Below are positions 44,573-52,784 of a DNA stretch of 64,000 bases, piece by piece. Origin of the DNA: a bacterium (GTDB taxonomy: Bacteria > Planctomycetota > UBA1135 > GCA-002686595); assembly GCA_024226735.1 (NCBI GenBank), contig JAAELL010000602.1, positions 46,186 to 110,185 of the forward strand, given 5' to 3'. The notes under the pieces are model-generated. The model ran no database searches, was not told where the DNA came from, and was given only the letters and a program-made list of their open reading frames with translations. The position numbers and the translations under genes were made by a program. Each line of letters begins with the position of its first letter. Positions within the stretch are counted from its first letter, which is position 1.

Positions 44573-46360
44573 TCAGCGCTCGGAGGTGCTCGAGAGCGAG
44601 ACACCGAGCAGCGCGAGCGCCGGGAAGATCTGCGCGAACACGCGGTTGACCGACGTGCGCAGGTGCCAATCGAGGTCGTGGGGGGTGACGAGGTAGACAG
44701 CGAAGTAGCCGCAGACGACCCCGGCGATCGTGATCGTGACGATCGCGTCCCACGCACGCGTCGCATTGGCGCGGCGAAGCGTGTCTCGAATTCGGCTCGG
44801 CAGCGCCAGCAGCGCGAGCGGCAGTACGACGAGGAACACGCCCTTGAACAGCATCGGGTCCGCGATCACCTTCCCGAAGGCGCGCCCGATCTGCGCCGCG
44901 CGGTCCCAGGACGCGCGCGAGAGGCTCGACAGCCCGACGAGGTCGTTCTCGGGCGTCACGGCTGCGAATGCGACCACTAGCGCGAGGGGCGGCGCGCAGC
45001 CGAGGACGAGCCGCGCCCACAGGCCGCGCCGGGCGTGCCAGCAAAGGACGCACCACGCGCTCGCCGCGAGCCCCATCGCCAGCGCGAGGAGTGCGCCCTC
45101 GTTCTTCACGAGCGGCAGGGAACCGAGCAGCACGCCCGCGACCAGTGCGGATGCGGGCCGGCCGTTGGGCATCATCGCGCTACGCCAGGCGAGCAGCGCC
45201 GCGGCGAACAGGAACGCGAGGGGCACGTCGCAGCTCTGCTCGGTGACGTTGCTGATCCAAAAGGGCGAGACGAACAGAGCGACCATTGCCGTCGCCAGCG
45301 TCACGCCAGCTACGCGCGCCGCCCAGACGGCGCACAGTCCGGCGCCTCCGATCCACAGACAACTCTGCACCCAGACGGGGCCGAGAGCCGTGAGACCTCC
45401 GAGCCAGCGGTAGGCCCCGACGACGGCGTAGGGCACGAGCGGCGGGTAGTCCGCGTGCGTCGTCAAGAGATAGCCAGCGTTCGAGAAAGGAGCGTCGAAG
45501 CCCGGCGCGCGCAGGATCGCGCGCGCGCGCAGGTTGTACATGCGCACCGCGTCGACGCCGCCCTCGGGGTAGTGGCCGAAGCTCTGGACCGCGTTCACGA
45601 CGCCGAGCACGACGAACAGGACGAGGACCACCAGGAGCGCGTCGCTCGCGCGGTGGCGTGGCCCTGCGGTGGCCGGCGCCGCGCCGGGCAGCCAGTCGGC
45701 GCGGGCTGCGAGATGGGCGGCCGGCACCAGCAGCGCGAGCGTGAGCACGGCCGTGAGGATCGCTGGCGCCGGAGCGAAGTCGGCGACGAATCCGGCGAGC
45801 GCGAGGCAGAGCGGGGCGACGAGAAGCACCGCGAAGAACGCGGCGAGACCCGCGCGGCGCCCGACGGCGATCGCGGGCAGCAGCGCGAGGAGCGTGAGGC
45901 CCGCGAGACCGAGCGCCTTGCGCATCGAGCTCGGCGGCTCGAACGGGTCCGCGCGCGCGGGCAGTGGAGCGCGACCGGCAAGCCCGACGTTGGAGACGCG
46001 CCGCAGCCGCACGTGCTCGAAGCCGCGCTCGTTCAGCTCGGCCCGAACCGCGTCGCGGTCGGCATCCACGGGAAAGATCACGACGGAGAGGTCGCGCTCC
46101 TCGAGCAACAGCACCGCCGGCGCGAGCGCGTGCTGGATCTTGGCTTCGAGGTTCTCCTCGCTCTCGTCGGGGAACTCACCGAGGCGGATGCGGCCGACCT
46201 CGCCGGCTTCGCGCACGTGCTGCTCGATCCACTCGTAGAAGACGATCTGGCGTGGCGCCGGCCAGCCTGGTTGCGTGTCCTCCCAAACGCGCCGCGCGAC
46301 GTGCGCGATGCACATCGCGACGATCAGGAGCGGAATCGCCGTGGACAGAACGCGGGTCAT
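44573..46360 (-). CDS. Multi-pass membrane glycosyltransferase (GT39/ArnT-like)
   Basis: 595 aa with one N-terminal helix, a ~110-residue non-membrane segment (FYEWIEQHVREAGEVGRIRL, VVIFPVDADRDAVRAEL), then about ten membrane helices. The first large loop contains DAVRMYNLRARAILRAP and TTHADYPPLVPYAVVGAY, the Asp/Tyr-Pro-Pro pattern of lipid-linked sugar transferases of the GT39/PMT clan. It probably adds a sugar to a lipid or protein on the outer face of the cytoplasmic membrane; substrate unknown. The start is the ATG at 46360 without a clear ribosome binding site. Confidence 0.75.
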   Translation of the reverse strand: MTRVLSTAIPLLIVAMCIAHVARRVWEDTQPGWPAPRQIVFYEWIEQHVREAGEVGRIRLGEFPDESEENLEAKIQHALAPAVLLLEERDLSVVIFPVDADRDAVRAELNERGFEHVRLRRVSNVGLAGRAPLPARADPFEPPSSMRKALGLAGLTLLALLPAIAVGRRAGLAAFFAVLLVAPLCLALAGFVADFAPAPAILTAVLTLALLVPAAHLAARADWLPGAAPATAGPRHRASDALLVVLVLFVVLGVVNAVQSFGHYPEGGVDAVRMYNLRARAILRAPGFDAPFSNAGYLLTTHADYPPLVPYAVVGAYRWLGGLTALGPVWVQSCLWIGGAGLCAVWAARVAGVTLATAMVALFVSPFWISNVTEQSCDVPLAFLFAAALLAWRSAMMPNGRPASALVAGVLLGSLPLVKNEGALLALAMGLAASAWCVLCWHARRGLWARLVLGCAPPLALVVAFAAVTPENDLVGLSSLSRASWDRAAQIGRAFGKVIADPMLFKGVFLVVLPLALLALPSRIRDTLRRANATRAWDAIVTITIAGVVCGYFAVYLVTPHDLDWHLRTSVNRVFAQIFPALALLGVSLSSTSER

Positions 46361-46399
46361 CGGAGGCGCCGGGAGTGTACCGGTGCCGGACGACCCGAC

Positions 46400-47686
46400 T
46401 TACTCACAGAACCGAACCTCGATTGCGTCGGAAAGGTTCGACGTGGGCGCGGGGTTGCGATCGCGGAACCAGTACTGGAAGTTCCAGGTGCTCCCGGGCT
46501 CGATCGTCGTTCCACCCGGCAGGCCTTCGAACGGCACCGCGAAGACCACGACGCCCGTCTGGTCGCGCGACTGGATGAACGACGTGAGGGCGAGGCCCTG
46601 CGGCCCGACGCAGAGGTTGCCGTCCCCTCCGCCGAACGCGGGCACGAACGTGCGTGTCTCCGACATCAGGAATATGCCGAACTGCTGGAGCGGCAGCTCC
46701 TCGACCCGCAGGGTCAGGTCCGCGTCGGCCACGTCGGCACTCCCGAGCGCGTTGATGGACGCGGGGACGCCCGTCGAGTTGACCTCGGCGGTGCAGTACT
46801 TCTCGAAGCCGCAGACACGCACACCCGCGCCGTCGAGCTCGATCTGGATCGAGAGGTTCGTCTCGATCGAAGCGACGATCAGGCTGAAGAGCACATTGGC
46901 CGTGTTGCCGGGCGGGAGGATGGTCGGCAGGCCGAAGGGAAGGTCTTCGATCTCGAACCCCGGCAGCGGGTCGGGGATGCTCTGCATGTCGCTGAAGCTG
47001 ACCGACACGTCGACGTCGAGCGCATCGGGCGTCACGACGAGCGTACCCGCGAGCGGCAGCGTGAGCGGGATCGGGCCCAGGTCGAAGACCTGGCCGAACA
47101 CGTCGAGCTGCAGGCCCGTGTCGACCGGCACGAGTACCGTGAACGTGTAGGTCCCCGGAGTCTTGGTCGGAGCGAGGACGCCCAGCTGGCTCGCGCCCGA
47201 TTGCGCGAACAGAACGTTGCGCACCGTGCCTTGGCCGACCGGGATCGGCAGGGGGATGCCGCCGATGAAGAGCGAGTCTGGGTTGAACGTGCGGAAGGTC
47301 TGGAACAGGAGCTCGAAGATCAGGTCGGTCGCACCATCGCCACCGCCCAGAGCGTCGAGGCTGAGCGCTTCGATCTCGAGCGCGCCGGTCTCCTCGTCGA
47401 CGGCGACCGTGAACGAACCGGTCGGGACCTCGGTGATGTCGGTGTCGGTTCGGATCGTCACGCCGACGTCGACCGGCTGGTTGCCGCTACCGCCGAAGAG
47501 GCCGGGCAGCGTGCGCGTTCCGCGCGGGTTGGTCTTCGAATCGAAGTCTCCGATGAGGCTCCCCGGCAGGACGACGTCGATCCCGGCCTGGAACTTGGCT
47601 GTGCTCGTCGACTCGAGCACGACGTCGTACGTCTGCGCGTGCGCGGTAGCGGTGAGCAAGAGCGAGAGCGAGAGGGAGCGCATCAT
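46400..47686 (-). CDS. Secreted protein with C-terminal module
   Basis: 428 aa from the ATG at 47686 (second ATG next codon). Signal peptide MMRSLSLSLLLTATAHAQ. The middle ~270 residues are beta-rich and not recognised (ISTST-type, GTYTFTVLVPVDTGL). The last ~135 residues (EKYCTAEVNSTGVPASINAL to WNFQYWFRDRNPAPTSNLSD, ending FCE-stop) are the same module that ends the proteins at 13-3408 and 61258-63789. It is exported; the role is unknown. Upstream is the sulfatase gene on the same strand. Confidence 0.75.
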   Translation of the reverse strand: MMRSLSLSLLLTATAHAQTYDVVLESTSTAKFQAGIDVVLPGSLIGDFDSKTNPRGTRTLPGLFGGSGNQPVDVGVTIRTDTDITEVPTGSFTVAVDEETGALEIEALSLDALGGGDGATDLIFELLFQTFRTFNPDSLFIGGIPLPIPVGQGTVRNVLFAQSGASQLGVLAPTKTPGTYTFTVLVPVDTGLQLDVFGQVFDLGPIPLTLPLAGTLVVTPDALDVDVSVSFSDMQSIPDPLPGFEIEDLPFGLPTILPPGNTANVLFSLIVASIETNLSIQIELDGAGVRVCGFEKYCTAEVNSTGVPASINALGSADVADADLTLRVEELPLQQFGIFLMSETRTFVPAFGGGDGNLCVGPQGLALTSFIQSRDQTGVVVFAVPFEGLPGGTTIEPGSTWNFQYWFRDRNPAPTSNLSDAIEVRFCE

Positions 47687-47768
47687 GTCGGGGGATCCGT
47701 GGAGGTGGGGCGGACCGCCGAGCATATCCGGGGCGCTTGGTCGCTGCTCCCAGAGTCCCGATTCGGGT

Positions 47769-47825
47769 CAGAGCCCAATCCAGAGTCAGCCCAATCCAGG
47801 GTCAACGCCCAACCCAAGGTCAACG
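47769..47825 (-). repeat. Imperfect 16-18-bp tandem repeat starting at the sulfatase stop codon
   Basis: Read on the minus strand, units of the type CGTTGACCTTGGGTTGGG, CGTTGACCCTGGATTGGG, CTGACTCTGGATTGGG follow each other, and the first contains the last codon and stop (CGT TGA) of the sulfatase gene. Several TGA triplets therefore follow in series. Unit starts seen at CCCAATCC 47774, CCCAATCC 47790 and CCCAACCC 47808 on the plus strand. Confidence 0.6.
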
Positions 47826-49208
47826 CTTCTTTGGCTCGGGAAGCTTCCAGCGCTCGTTCGGAACGTGGGCCGACTCGAGGATCGCTCGCATCGCTTCGAC
47901 CACCTCGGGCTCTCTCTCGGCGACGTTCGTCTTCTCGCCGGCGTCGCGATCGAGATCGAACAGCTCGAGGGTGCCGCCCGTCATCGGCTTCATGACCGCC
48001 TTCCACTTTCCGGCCCGGACGGCGCGGGCGTTGCCGCGCTCGTAGAACTCCCAGTAGAGGTAATCGTGCTGCTCCTGCTCGCTCGCGTCGCCGAGCAACG
48101 TGGGCAGGAGACTCTTGCTGTCGAGCCCGTCGGGAGTTTCCGTGCCCGTCAGCTCGCAAGCGGTCGCCAGCATGTCGCCGAAGTAGCCGACGTGATCGCT
48201 GACGCTTCCTCCCTCGATTCGGCCGGGCCAACGCGCGACGAGCGGCACGCGGATCCCGCCCTCGTACAGCGTGCGCTTGATCCCGCGCAGCGGACCGTTC
48301 GAGTCGGCGAAGTCGGGGTCGTTGCCGCCCTCGCGGTGCGGCCCGTTGTCCGAGGTGAAGAGCACCAGCGTGCGTTCGTCCATCTCGAGCTCGGTCAGCA
48401 GCGCGAGGATCTCGCCGATCTCGCGGTCCATGCGCGAGATCATCGCGGCGTGGCCCTTCTGCGGTTCGGGCCAATCGAGCTCCGCGTACGCGCCGTGATC
48501 GGGGATCTCCATGCCCCTCTTGCCCGCCTCGTTGTTGGCGTGCGGGATCGTGTAGGCGAGGTAGAGGAAGAAGGGGCGTTCGGCCGACTCGCGCACGAAC
48601 CGCAGCGCGTCGGCGTGCAGGAGGTCGGGCGCGTAGACGGACTTCTCGGTCGCGACCCCCTGACCACGCTTGCCTTCCTTCGGCACGACGTTCGCGAGAG
48701 GCACACGCTCTTCGCCACGGATCAGGAAGCTCGGGTAGTAGTTGTGCGCGTGCGCCTGGTCGAGGTACCCGAAGAAGTGGTCGAAGCCCTGCCGCGTCGG
48801 CATGCCGTCCGTGCCCTCGTGCCCGATGCCCCACTTGCCGACGAGGCCCGTCGTGTAGCCCTTCGCGTGGAAGGCCTCGGCGACGGTCCAGTCGGCGGGG
48901 CGCAGGTTCTGGCGCGCGTTGCCGCGGATCCACGCGTGTCCGAGGTGCTTGCCCGTCATCAAGACGCAGCGGGACGGAGCGCACACGGTCGAGCCCGCGT
49001 AGAACTGCGTGAAGCGCATGCCCTCCGCCGCCATGCGATCGATGTGCGGCGTGCGGATCTTCTCTTGCCCGTAGCAGCCCAGATCGCCCCACCCGAGGTC
49101 GTCCGCGAGGATGAGGATGACGTTGGGCGGCGTCTCTTGGGCCCAAAGGAGCGGGGCGAGGAGCGGGGCGAGGAGCGGGGTGGTTATTAGGCAGGCGAGG
49201 AGGCGCAT
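47820..49208 (-). CDS. Secreted type I (FGly) sulfatase
   Basis: 462 aa. Signal peptide (about 1-24, containing LAPLLAPLL). Arylsulfatase-A-like: metal-binding ILADDLGWGDLGCYG (Asp36, Asp37), the formylglycine site CAPSRCVLMTGKHLGH with Cys76 (CxPSR), TGLVGKWGIGHEG and FTSDNGPHREGG. Planctomycetes use many such enzymes on sulfated algal polysaccharides. The signal-peptide DNA contains a 12-bp tandem repeat, and the 3' end begins a second tandem repeat. It is divergent from a DinB-like gene. Confidence 0.93.
   Translation of the reverse strand: MRLLACLITTPLLAPLLAPLLWAQETPPNVILILADDLGWGDLGCYGQEKIRTPHIDRMAAEGMRFTQFYAGSTVCAPSRCVLMTGKHLGHAWIRGNARQNLRPADWTVAEAFHAKGYTTGLVGKWGIGHEGTDGMPTRQGFDHFFGYLDQAHAHNYYPSFLIRGEERVPLANVVPKEGKRGQGVATEKSVYAPDLLHADALRFVRESAERPFFLYLAYTIPHANNEAGKRGMEIPDHGAYAELDWPEPQKGHAAMISRMDREIGEILALLTELEMDERTLVLFTSDNGPHREGGNDPDFADSNGPLRGIKRTLYEGGIRVPLVARWPGRIEGGSVSDHVGYFGDMLATACELTGTETPDGLDSKSLLPTLLGDASEQEQHDYLYWEFYERGNARAVRAGKWKAVMKPMTGGTLELFDLDRDAGEKTNVAEREPEVVEAMRAILESAHVPNERWKLPEPKKR
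49147..49183 (-). repeat. 12-bp tandem repeat in sulfatase signal peptide
   Basis: On the plus strand GGAGCGGGGCGA is repeated about three times, encoding (LLAP)n in the hydrophobic core of the signal peptide. In-frame units could expand or contract without breaking the gene. Confidence 0.7.
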
Positions 49209-49278
49209 GACCGCGAACCTAACCGATTGCGAGATTGTCTGGAGACTCTTGCGGGCGAGCGGCCACTACACTCCGGGG

Positions 49279-49788
49279 ATGCAGCGACCTGAGCCCAACG
49301 AGTTCGATCCTTACTACTCGCTCTACATCGACCGCGTGCCGGACGGCGACGTCGTCGAGATCCTGTCTCGGCAGGGCGCGGAGACCGTCGGCCTACTAGA
49401 AGGAGTCGACGAAGAGCGCGCCCTGCACCGCTACGCCCCGGACAAATGGAGCCTCAAGGAGGTCGTCGGCCACGTCGTCGACGCCGAGCGCATCTTCGGC
49501 TTCCGCGCGATGGCGTTCGCGCGCGGCGACGGGCAGCCGTACCCGGGGATGGATCAGGACGACTACGCGCGCAATGCGGCGTTCGATGGGCGCAGTCTCG
49601 CGAGCCTGGTGGAGGAGTTCCGCGGACTGCGGGCTTCGCACGTGGCGTTGTTCGGCTCGTTCGGGGAAGAGGTGAGCTTGCGGAAGGGAGTGGCGAGTGG
49701 GTGCCCGTTCAGTGTGCGCTCGCTCGTGTACGTGATCGGGGGGCACGAGGCGCATCACGTCGGGGTGTTGAGGGAGAGGTACTTGTAG
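49279..49788 (+). CDS. DinB-like protein (third)
   Basis: 169 aa from the ATG at 49279 (GGGG just upstream); the open frame before it is within the divergent sulfatase gene. DinB_2 pattern: DKWSLKEVVGHVVDAERIFG near the N-terminus and VIGGHEAHHVGVLRERYL at the C-terminus, supplying the three histidines usual in this fold. Function unknown; distinct from the pair at 39411-40446. Confidence 0.85.
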   Translation: MQRPEPNEFDPYYSLYIDRVPDGDVVEILSRQGAETVGLLEGVDEERALHRYAPDKWSLKEVVGHVVDAERIFGFRAMAFARGDGQPYPGMDQDDYARNAAFDGRSLASLVEEFRGLRASHVALFGSFGEEVSLRKGVASGCPFSVRSLVYVIGGHEAHHVGVLRERYL

Positions 49789-49790
49789 GA

Positions 49791-50148
49791 CTACCAGCCG
49801 AGCTCCTCCCCCCCGAATGCGTTCGACGAGCGTGCCATACGCTCTCAGGGATCGCTTGACGTCGAAGCTGCGCACTCTCCACTCCGGACGCTCTTCACAG
49901 GCGAGCGACCAGACGAAGTCGGAGAGAATCGAAGTGCCCTCTCGGTCCGCTGCGCGCACGGACCATGTCGCTTCGGCCGCGTCCCCGTCCAGTCCTTCGT
50001 ACGTCGCTCCGAACGACCACAACACCGCGCGCTCGAGATGATCTGACGGAACCAGCCCTGCCTCCAACCCCTGGCTCTCGGCCTTGTTCAGGGCATCGGC
50101 GAGATCCGCACCTCGCTCCTGCACGAATTCGATCAGGCTCAGATCCAC
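49791..50148 (-). pseudogene. Small unknown gene frameshifted at a G7 tract
   Basis: From a GTG at 50148 a ~115-residue acidic, soluble protein is encoded (SLIEFVQERGADLADALN, AVLWSFGATYEGLDGDAAEA, ILSDFVWSLACEERPEW). At a run of seven G (plus-strand C7, 49808-49814) the frame runs on, antisense through the DinB gene. Dropping one G gives VERIRGEELGW and a stop at 49791-49793, just short of the convergent DinB stop. So the gene is either broken, phase-variable, or shows a homopolymer sequencing error. No family recognised. Confidence 0.5.
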
Positions 50149-50289
50149 GACAGTGAGATCAATCGAACTGCGCGAAGCCGGTTTCGTTGACGAGTCATGA
50201 AGAGGTGATGATAGCTCAGGAGACTTGTACAGCCCACGGATGGTGCGGAGTCGAACCGCCCGGCCACGCGCAAACCCCGAACCCGGGAC

Positions 50290-51390
50290 CTACTCGTCCC
50301 CGAACGACGTGTAGACCGACCGCGCCGCCGCGATCAGCGGATGGTCGAGCGCCACCAACCGCTGCCCGCCCATCGACTCCTCGATCGCGATGTCGGTCAA
50401 GCGCCCGGCCTGCATCGCCACCATTCGATTGCGCTTGCCCGCCTTGACGAGCTCGATCGCGCCATCCCCGAACATTGTCGCGACGACTCGGTCCGCGGGG
50501 ACCGGACTGCCCCCGCGTTGGGTGTGGCCGAGCACGACGTGGCGGGCTTCGACATCTGTCCGCGCCTCGACTTCGGCGGCGACGAAGGCCGCGATGCCGC
50601 CGAGCTTGATCGGGTCGGGGGAGCTCGGATCGACGGTGCGTACGATCTGGGTCCCGTCCTTGGGGCGTGCGCCCTCGGCGGCGCAGATCACGGTCGAGCG
50701 CTTGCCGCGCGCTCGGCGGCGGGCGATCTTCTCGCACACCGCATCCATGTCGAACGGGATCTCGGGCAGCAGGATCACGTCGGCTCCGCCGGCGACGCCC
50801 GAGTGGAGGGCGATCCAGCCGGCGTTGCGTCCCATCACCTCGACGACCAGGACGCGCCCGTGGCTGTCGGCGGTCGTGTGCACACGGTCGAGCGCTTCGG
50901 TCGCGACGTGCGACGCCGTGAGGAAGCCGAAGGAGAGCTCGGTTCCCACGATGTCGTTGTCGATCGTCTTCGGGACGCCGATGCACGACAGGCCCGCCGC
51001 GACGAACGGCTGTGCGCACATCATCGTGCCGTCGCCGCCAACGACGACCAGGGCCTCCAGGCCGGCGCTCTTGGCGACCTCGAGGCAGCGGGGGCTGACG
51101 TCCTCGAAGATGGGTCGACCGCTCGCGTCCGTTCCGGTGGCGAAGCGCGCCGGGTTGGCCTTGTTCGAAGAGCCCAGGATCGTCCCGCCGGTCGTGAGGA
51201 TGTCCGACACGTCGGGGTAGGTGAGCGGCCGCAGCCGCTCCTCGATCAGACCGAGGAAGCCGTCTTCGATGCCGATGACCTCGATCCCGTTGTAGATCGC
51301 GTCCTTGGTGACGGCGCGGATGACGGCGTTGAGACCGGGGCAGTCGCCGCCGCCGGTGAGAATGCCGATGCGTCGCGGAGAGTCGGTCAT
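50290..51390 (-). CDS. pfkA: 6-phosphofructokinase
   Basis: 366 aa from the ATG at 51390, which overlaps the stop of the upstream sulfatase-like gene (ATGA). PFK signatures: GILTGGGDCPGLNAVI, VVGGDGTMMC, GVPKTIDNDIVGTE, EVMGRNAGW, RHVVLGHTQRGGSP. The residue after GGD is Gly (as in ATP enzymes; PPi enzymes have Asp), while the Lys in VPKTIDND is the form seen in PPi and mixed-type enzymes. Phosphoryl-donor preference is therefore open, with ATP more likely. Glycolytic, cytosolic. Confidence 0.94.
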   Translation of the reverse strand: MTDSPRRIGILTGGGDCPGLNAVIRAVTKDAIYNGIEVIGIEDGFLGLIEERLRPLTYPDVSDILTTGGTILGSSNKANPARFATGTDASGRPIFEDVSPRCLEVAKSAGLEALVVVGGDGTMMCAQPFVAAGLSCIGVPKTIDNDIVGTELSFGFLTASHVATEALDRVHTTADSHGRVLVVEVMGRNAGWIALHSGVAGGADVILLPEIPFDMDAVCEKIARRRARGKRSTVICAAEGARPKDGTQIVRTVDPSSPDPIKLGGIAAFVAAEVEARTDVEARHVVLGHTQRGGSPVPADRVVATMFGDGAIELVKAGKRNRMVAMQAGRLTDIAIEESMGGQRLVALDHPLIAAARSVYTSFGDE

Positions 51391-52589
51391 TGGTCTTGGG
51401 TCGTCGGATTCTCGGGCGCCGGGTCGTCGGATGGCGGCGGCCAGGCGAAACCGCCCGCCTCGAGCTCCGCCAGCTGGGCCGCGAGCCGCGCGACGTCGTC
51501 GGGGCGCTCGCGCGCGAGGTCGAGGGTGCAACCGGGATCGTTGCGTACGTGGAAGAGCCGGCGCCAGAGTCCGTTGCGCTCGTGCTCGTAGCGCCAGTCC
51601 TCGAACACGACCGACGCGTGCGTTTCGCCGCGCGCGAGCACCGGGCCGCGATCGAGGTCGAGGCCGAGCAGGGGGCGCACGAGGCTCCGGCCCTCGCCGG
51701 CGGTGGCCTCCTCGTCCTCATCTTCGAGGCCCAGTCCGAACAGCTCGAGCACCGTCGGGTAGAGATCGACCGTGCTCACGGGCAAGGGCACGGCGCGTGG
51801 CACGAGCTGCGGCAGGTGCACGATCAGCGGAACGCGCGCGCCGCGCCGGCCGCCGTCCGAGCCGATGAGCACGACGAGCGTGTCGCCCGTGGCGTCGATC
51901 GCTTCGACCGCGTCGAGCAGCGCGCCGACCGCCGCGTCCGCCGCGGTCACGACTTCGACCGGGCGCTCATCCGTGGGCGCCCAGGGCCAGTCGGGCTGCG
52001 GGCTCGCGTAGTGCATCCACAGGAGCCACGACTCGTTCTGCTCGTCTCGCTCGCGATCCGCGATCCATTCCGCGCCGACGGAGGTCGCCAGCGGAAACAG
52101 CACACCGGCCGAGGTGTCCTCGCGGTCGACGTTCGTGCTCGCGATCGTCTCGTCGTACACCTCGAAGCCCTGCGCGAAGCCCATGAGGTTCGAGAGCACA
52201 CCGTCGCTTTGGACCGCACAGGTCAGGACACCTTTGGCGTAGAGCCTCTCCGCGAGCGTCGGCCAAGCGTCGTCCAGCGTCCCATCCTGACCGCGCACCC
52301 CGTGCGTCCGTGGGTGCCGTCCGGTCCACAGCGTCGCGGTGCCCGGTGCGCTCTGCCACGCCGGCGCGAACGCCTGCTCGAAGACGACCGAGCACTCAGC
52401 GAGCGCGTCGATGCGCGGCGCGTTCTGGCCCTGATTGCCGTAGCACCGCAAGAGCTCGGCTTCGAGCCCGTCGACCGTGATGACGACGACATTCGGGAAT
52501 GGCGTCTTGGGTAGGACCGGGGGCGTACAGCCGGCCGAGATCAGCGCGACCGCGAGGAGCTTCGAGCGACCGCCGAGCTTCTGAATCAC
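51387..52589 (-). CDS. Sulfatase-like lipoprotein lacking the formylglycine Cys
   Basis: 400 aa from the GTG at 52589 (AGGGG just upstream); it gives a compact lipoprotein signal with lipobox ISAGC, whereas an ATG at 52682 would place 31 odd residues before it. Alkaline-phosphatase/sulfatase fold: NVVVITVDGLEAELLRCYGN, TLWTGRHPRTHGVRG, VVLIGSDGGRRGARVPLIVH. At the nucleophile the expected CxPSR reads SAPGT (Ser80), so there is no Cys and no Arg. Some Ser-type sulfatases exist, but loss of the Arg suggests altered or lost sulfatase activity. Overlaps pfkA by 4 nt. Confidence 0.8.
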   Translation of the reverse strand: MIQKLGGRSKLLAVALISAGCTPPVLPKTPFPNVVVITVDGLEAELLRCYGNQGQNAPRIDALAECSVVFEQAFAPAWQSAPGTATLWTGRHPRTHGVRGQDGTLDDAWPTLAERLYAKGVLTCAVQSDGVLSNLMGFAQGFEVYDETIASTNVDREDTSAGVLFPLATSVGAEWIADRERDEQNESWLLWMHYASPQPDWPWAPTDERPVEVVTAADAAVGALLDAVEAIDATGDTLVVLIGSDGGRRGARVPLIVHLPQLVPRAVPLPVSTVDLYPTVLELFGLGLEDEDEEATAGEGRSLVRPLLGLDLDRGPVLARGETHASVVFEDWRYEHERNGLWRRLFHVRNDPGCTLDLARERPDDVARLAAQLAELEAGGFAWPPPSDDPAPENPTTQDQ

Positions 52590-52763
52590 GCCCCTATGTG
52601 GTGGCGTTTGCGCGGGCTCGGTACCGCCCGTACGCAAATGGCGAAACTCCAGCCTAGAGTGCTCGCTGGCCAAAGAGTGCATCGGAGTCAGTCTATCAAG
52701 CGTCCGGTCTCAAGGCGTCAGCCGTTGAACCCGGAGACAACCCGGTGCCGCTCGCGGTGCCAA

Positions 52764-52784
52764 GGGGGCTGCGGAGCAGCCCCC
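52764..52784 (-). terminator. Hairpin directly after the giant coiled-coil gene
   Basis: GGGGGCTGC-TCC-GCAGCCCCC, a perfect 9-bp stem with a 3-nt loop, begins right after the TAG stop at 52785-52787 on the minus strand. It is followed by TTGG and not a U-run. Terminator or mRNA-stabilising hairpin. Confidence 0.6.

Noticed and set aside
45035..47995. 986-codon plus-strand open frame opposite the GT39-like and secreted-protein genes
   Set aside because: Low-complexity Arg/Glu-rich shadow of well-supported minus-strand genes.
50233..50275. T-arm-like GGTTCGACTCC on the minus strand downstream of pfkA, suggesting a tRNA
   Set aside because: Only four T-stem pairs form, no acceptor partner, D-arm or anticodon arm can be found, and CCA is not at the right distance.
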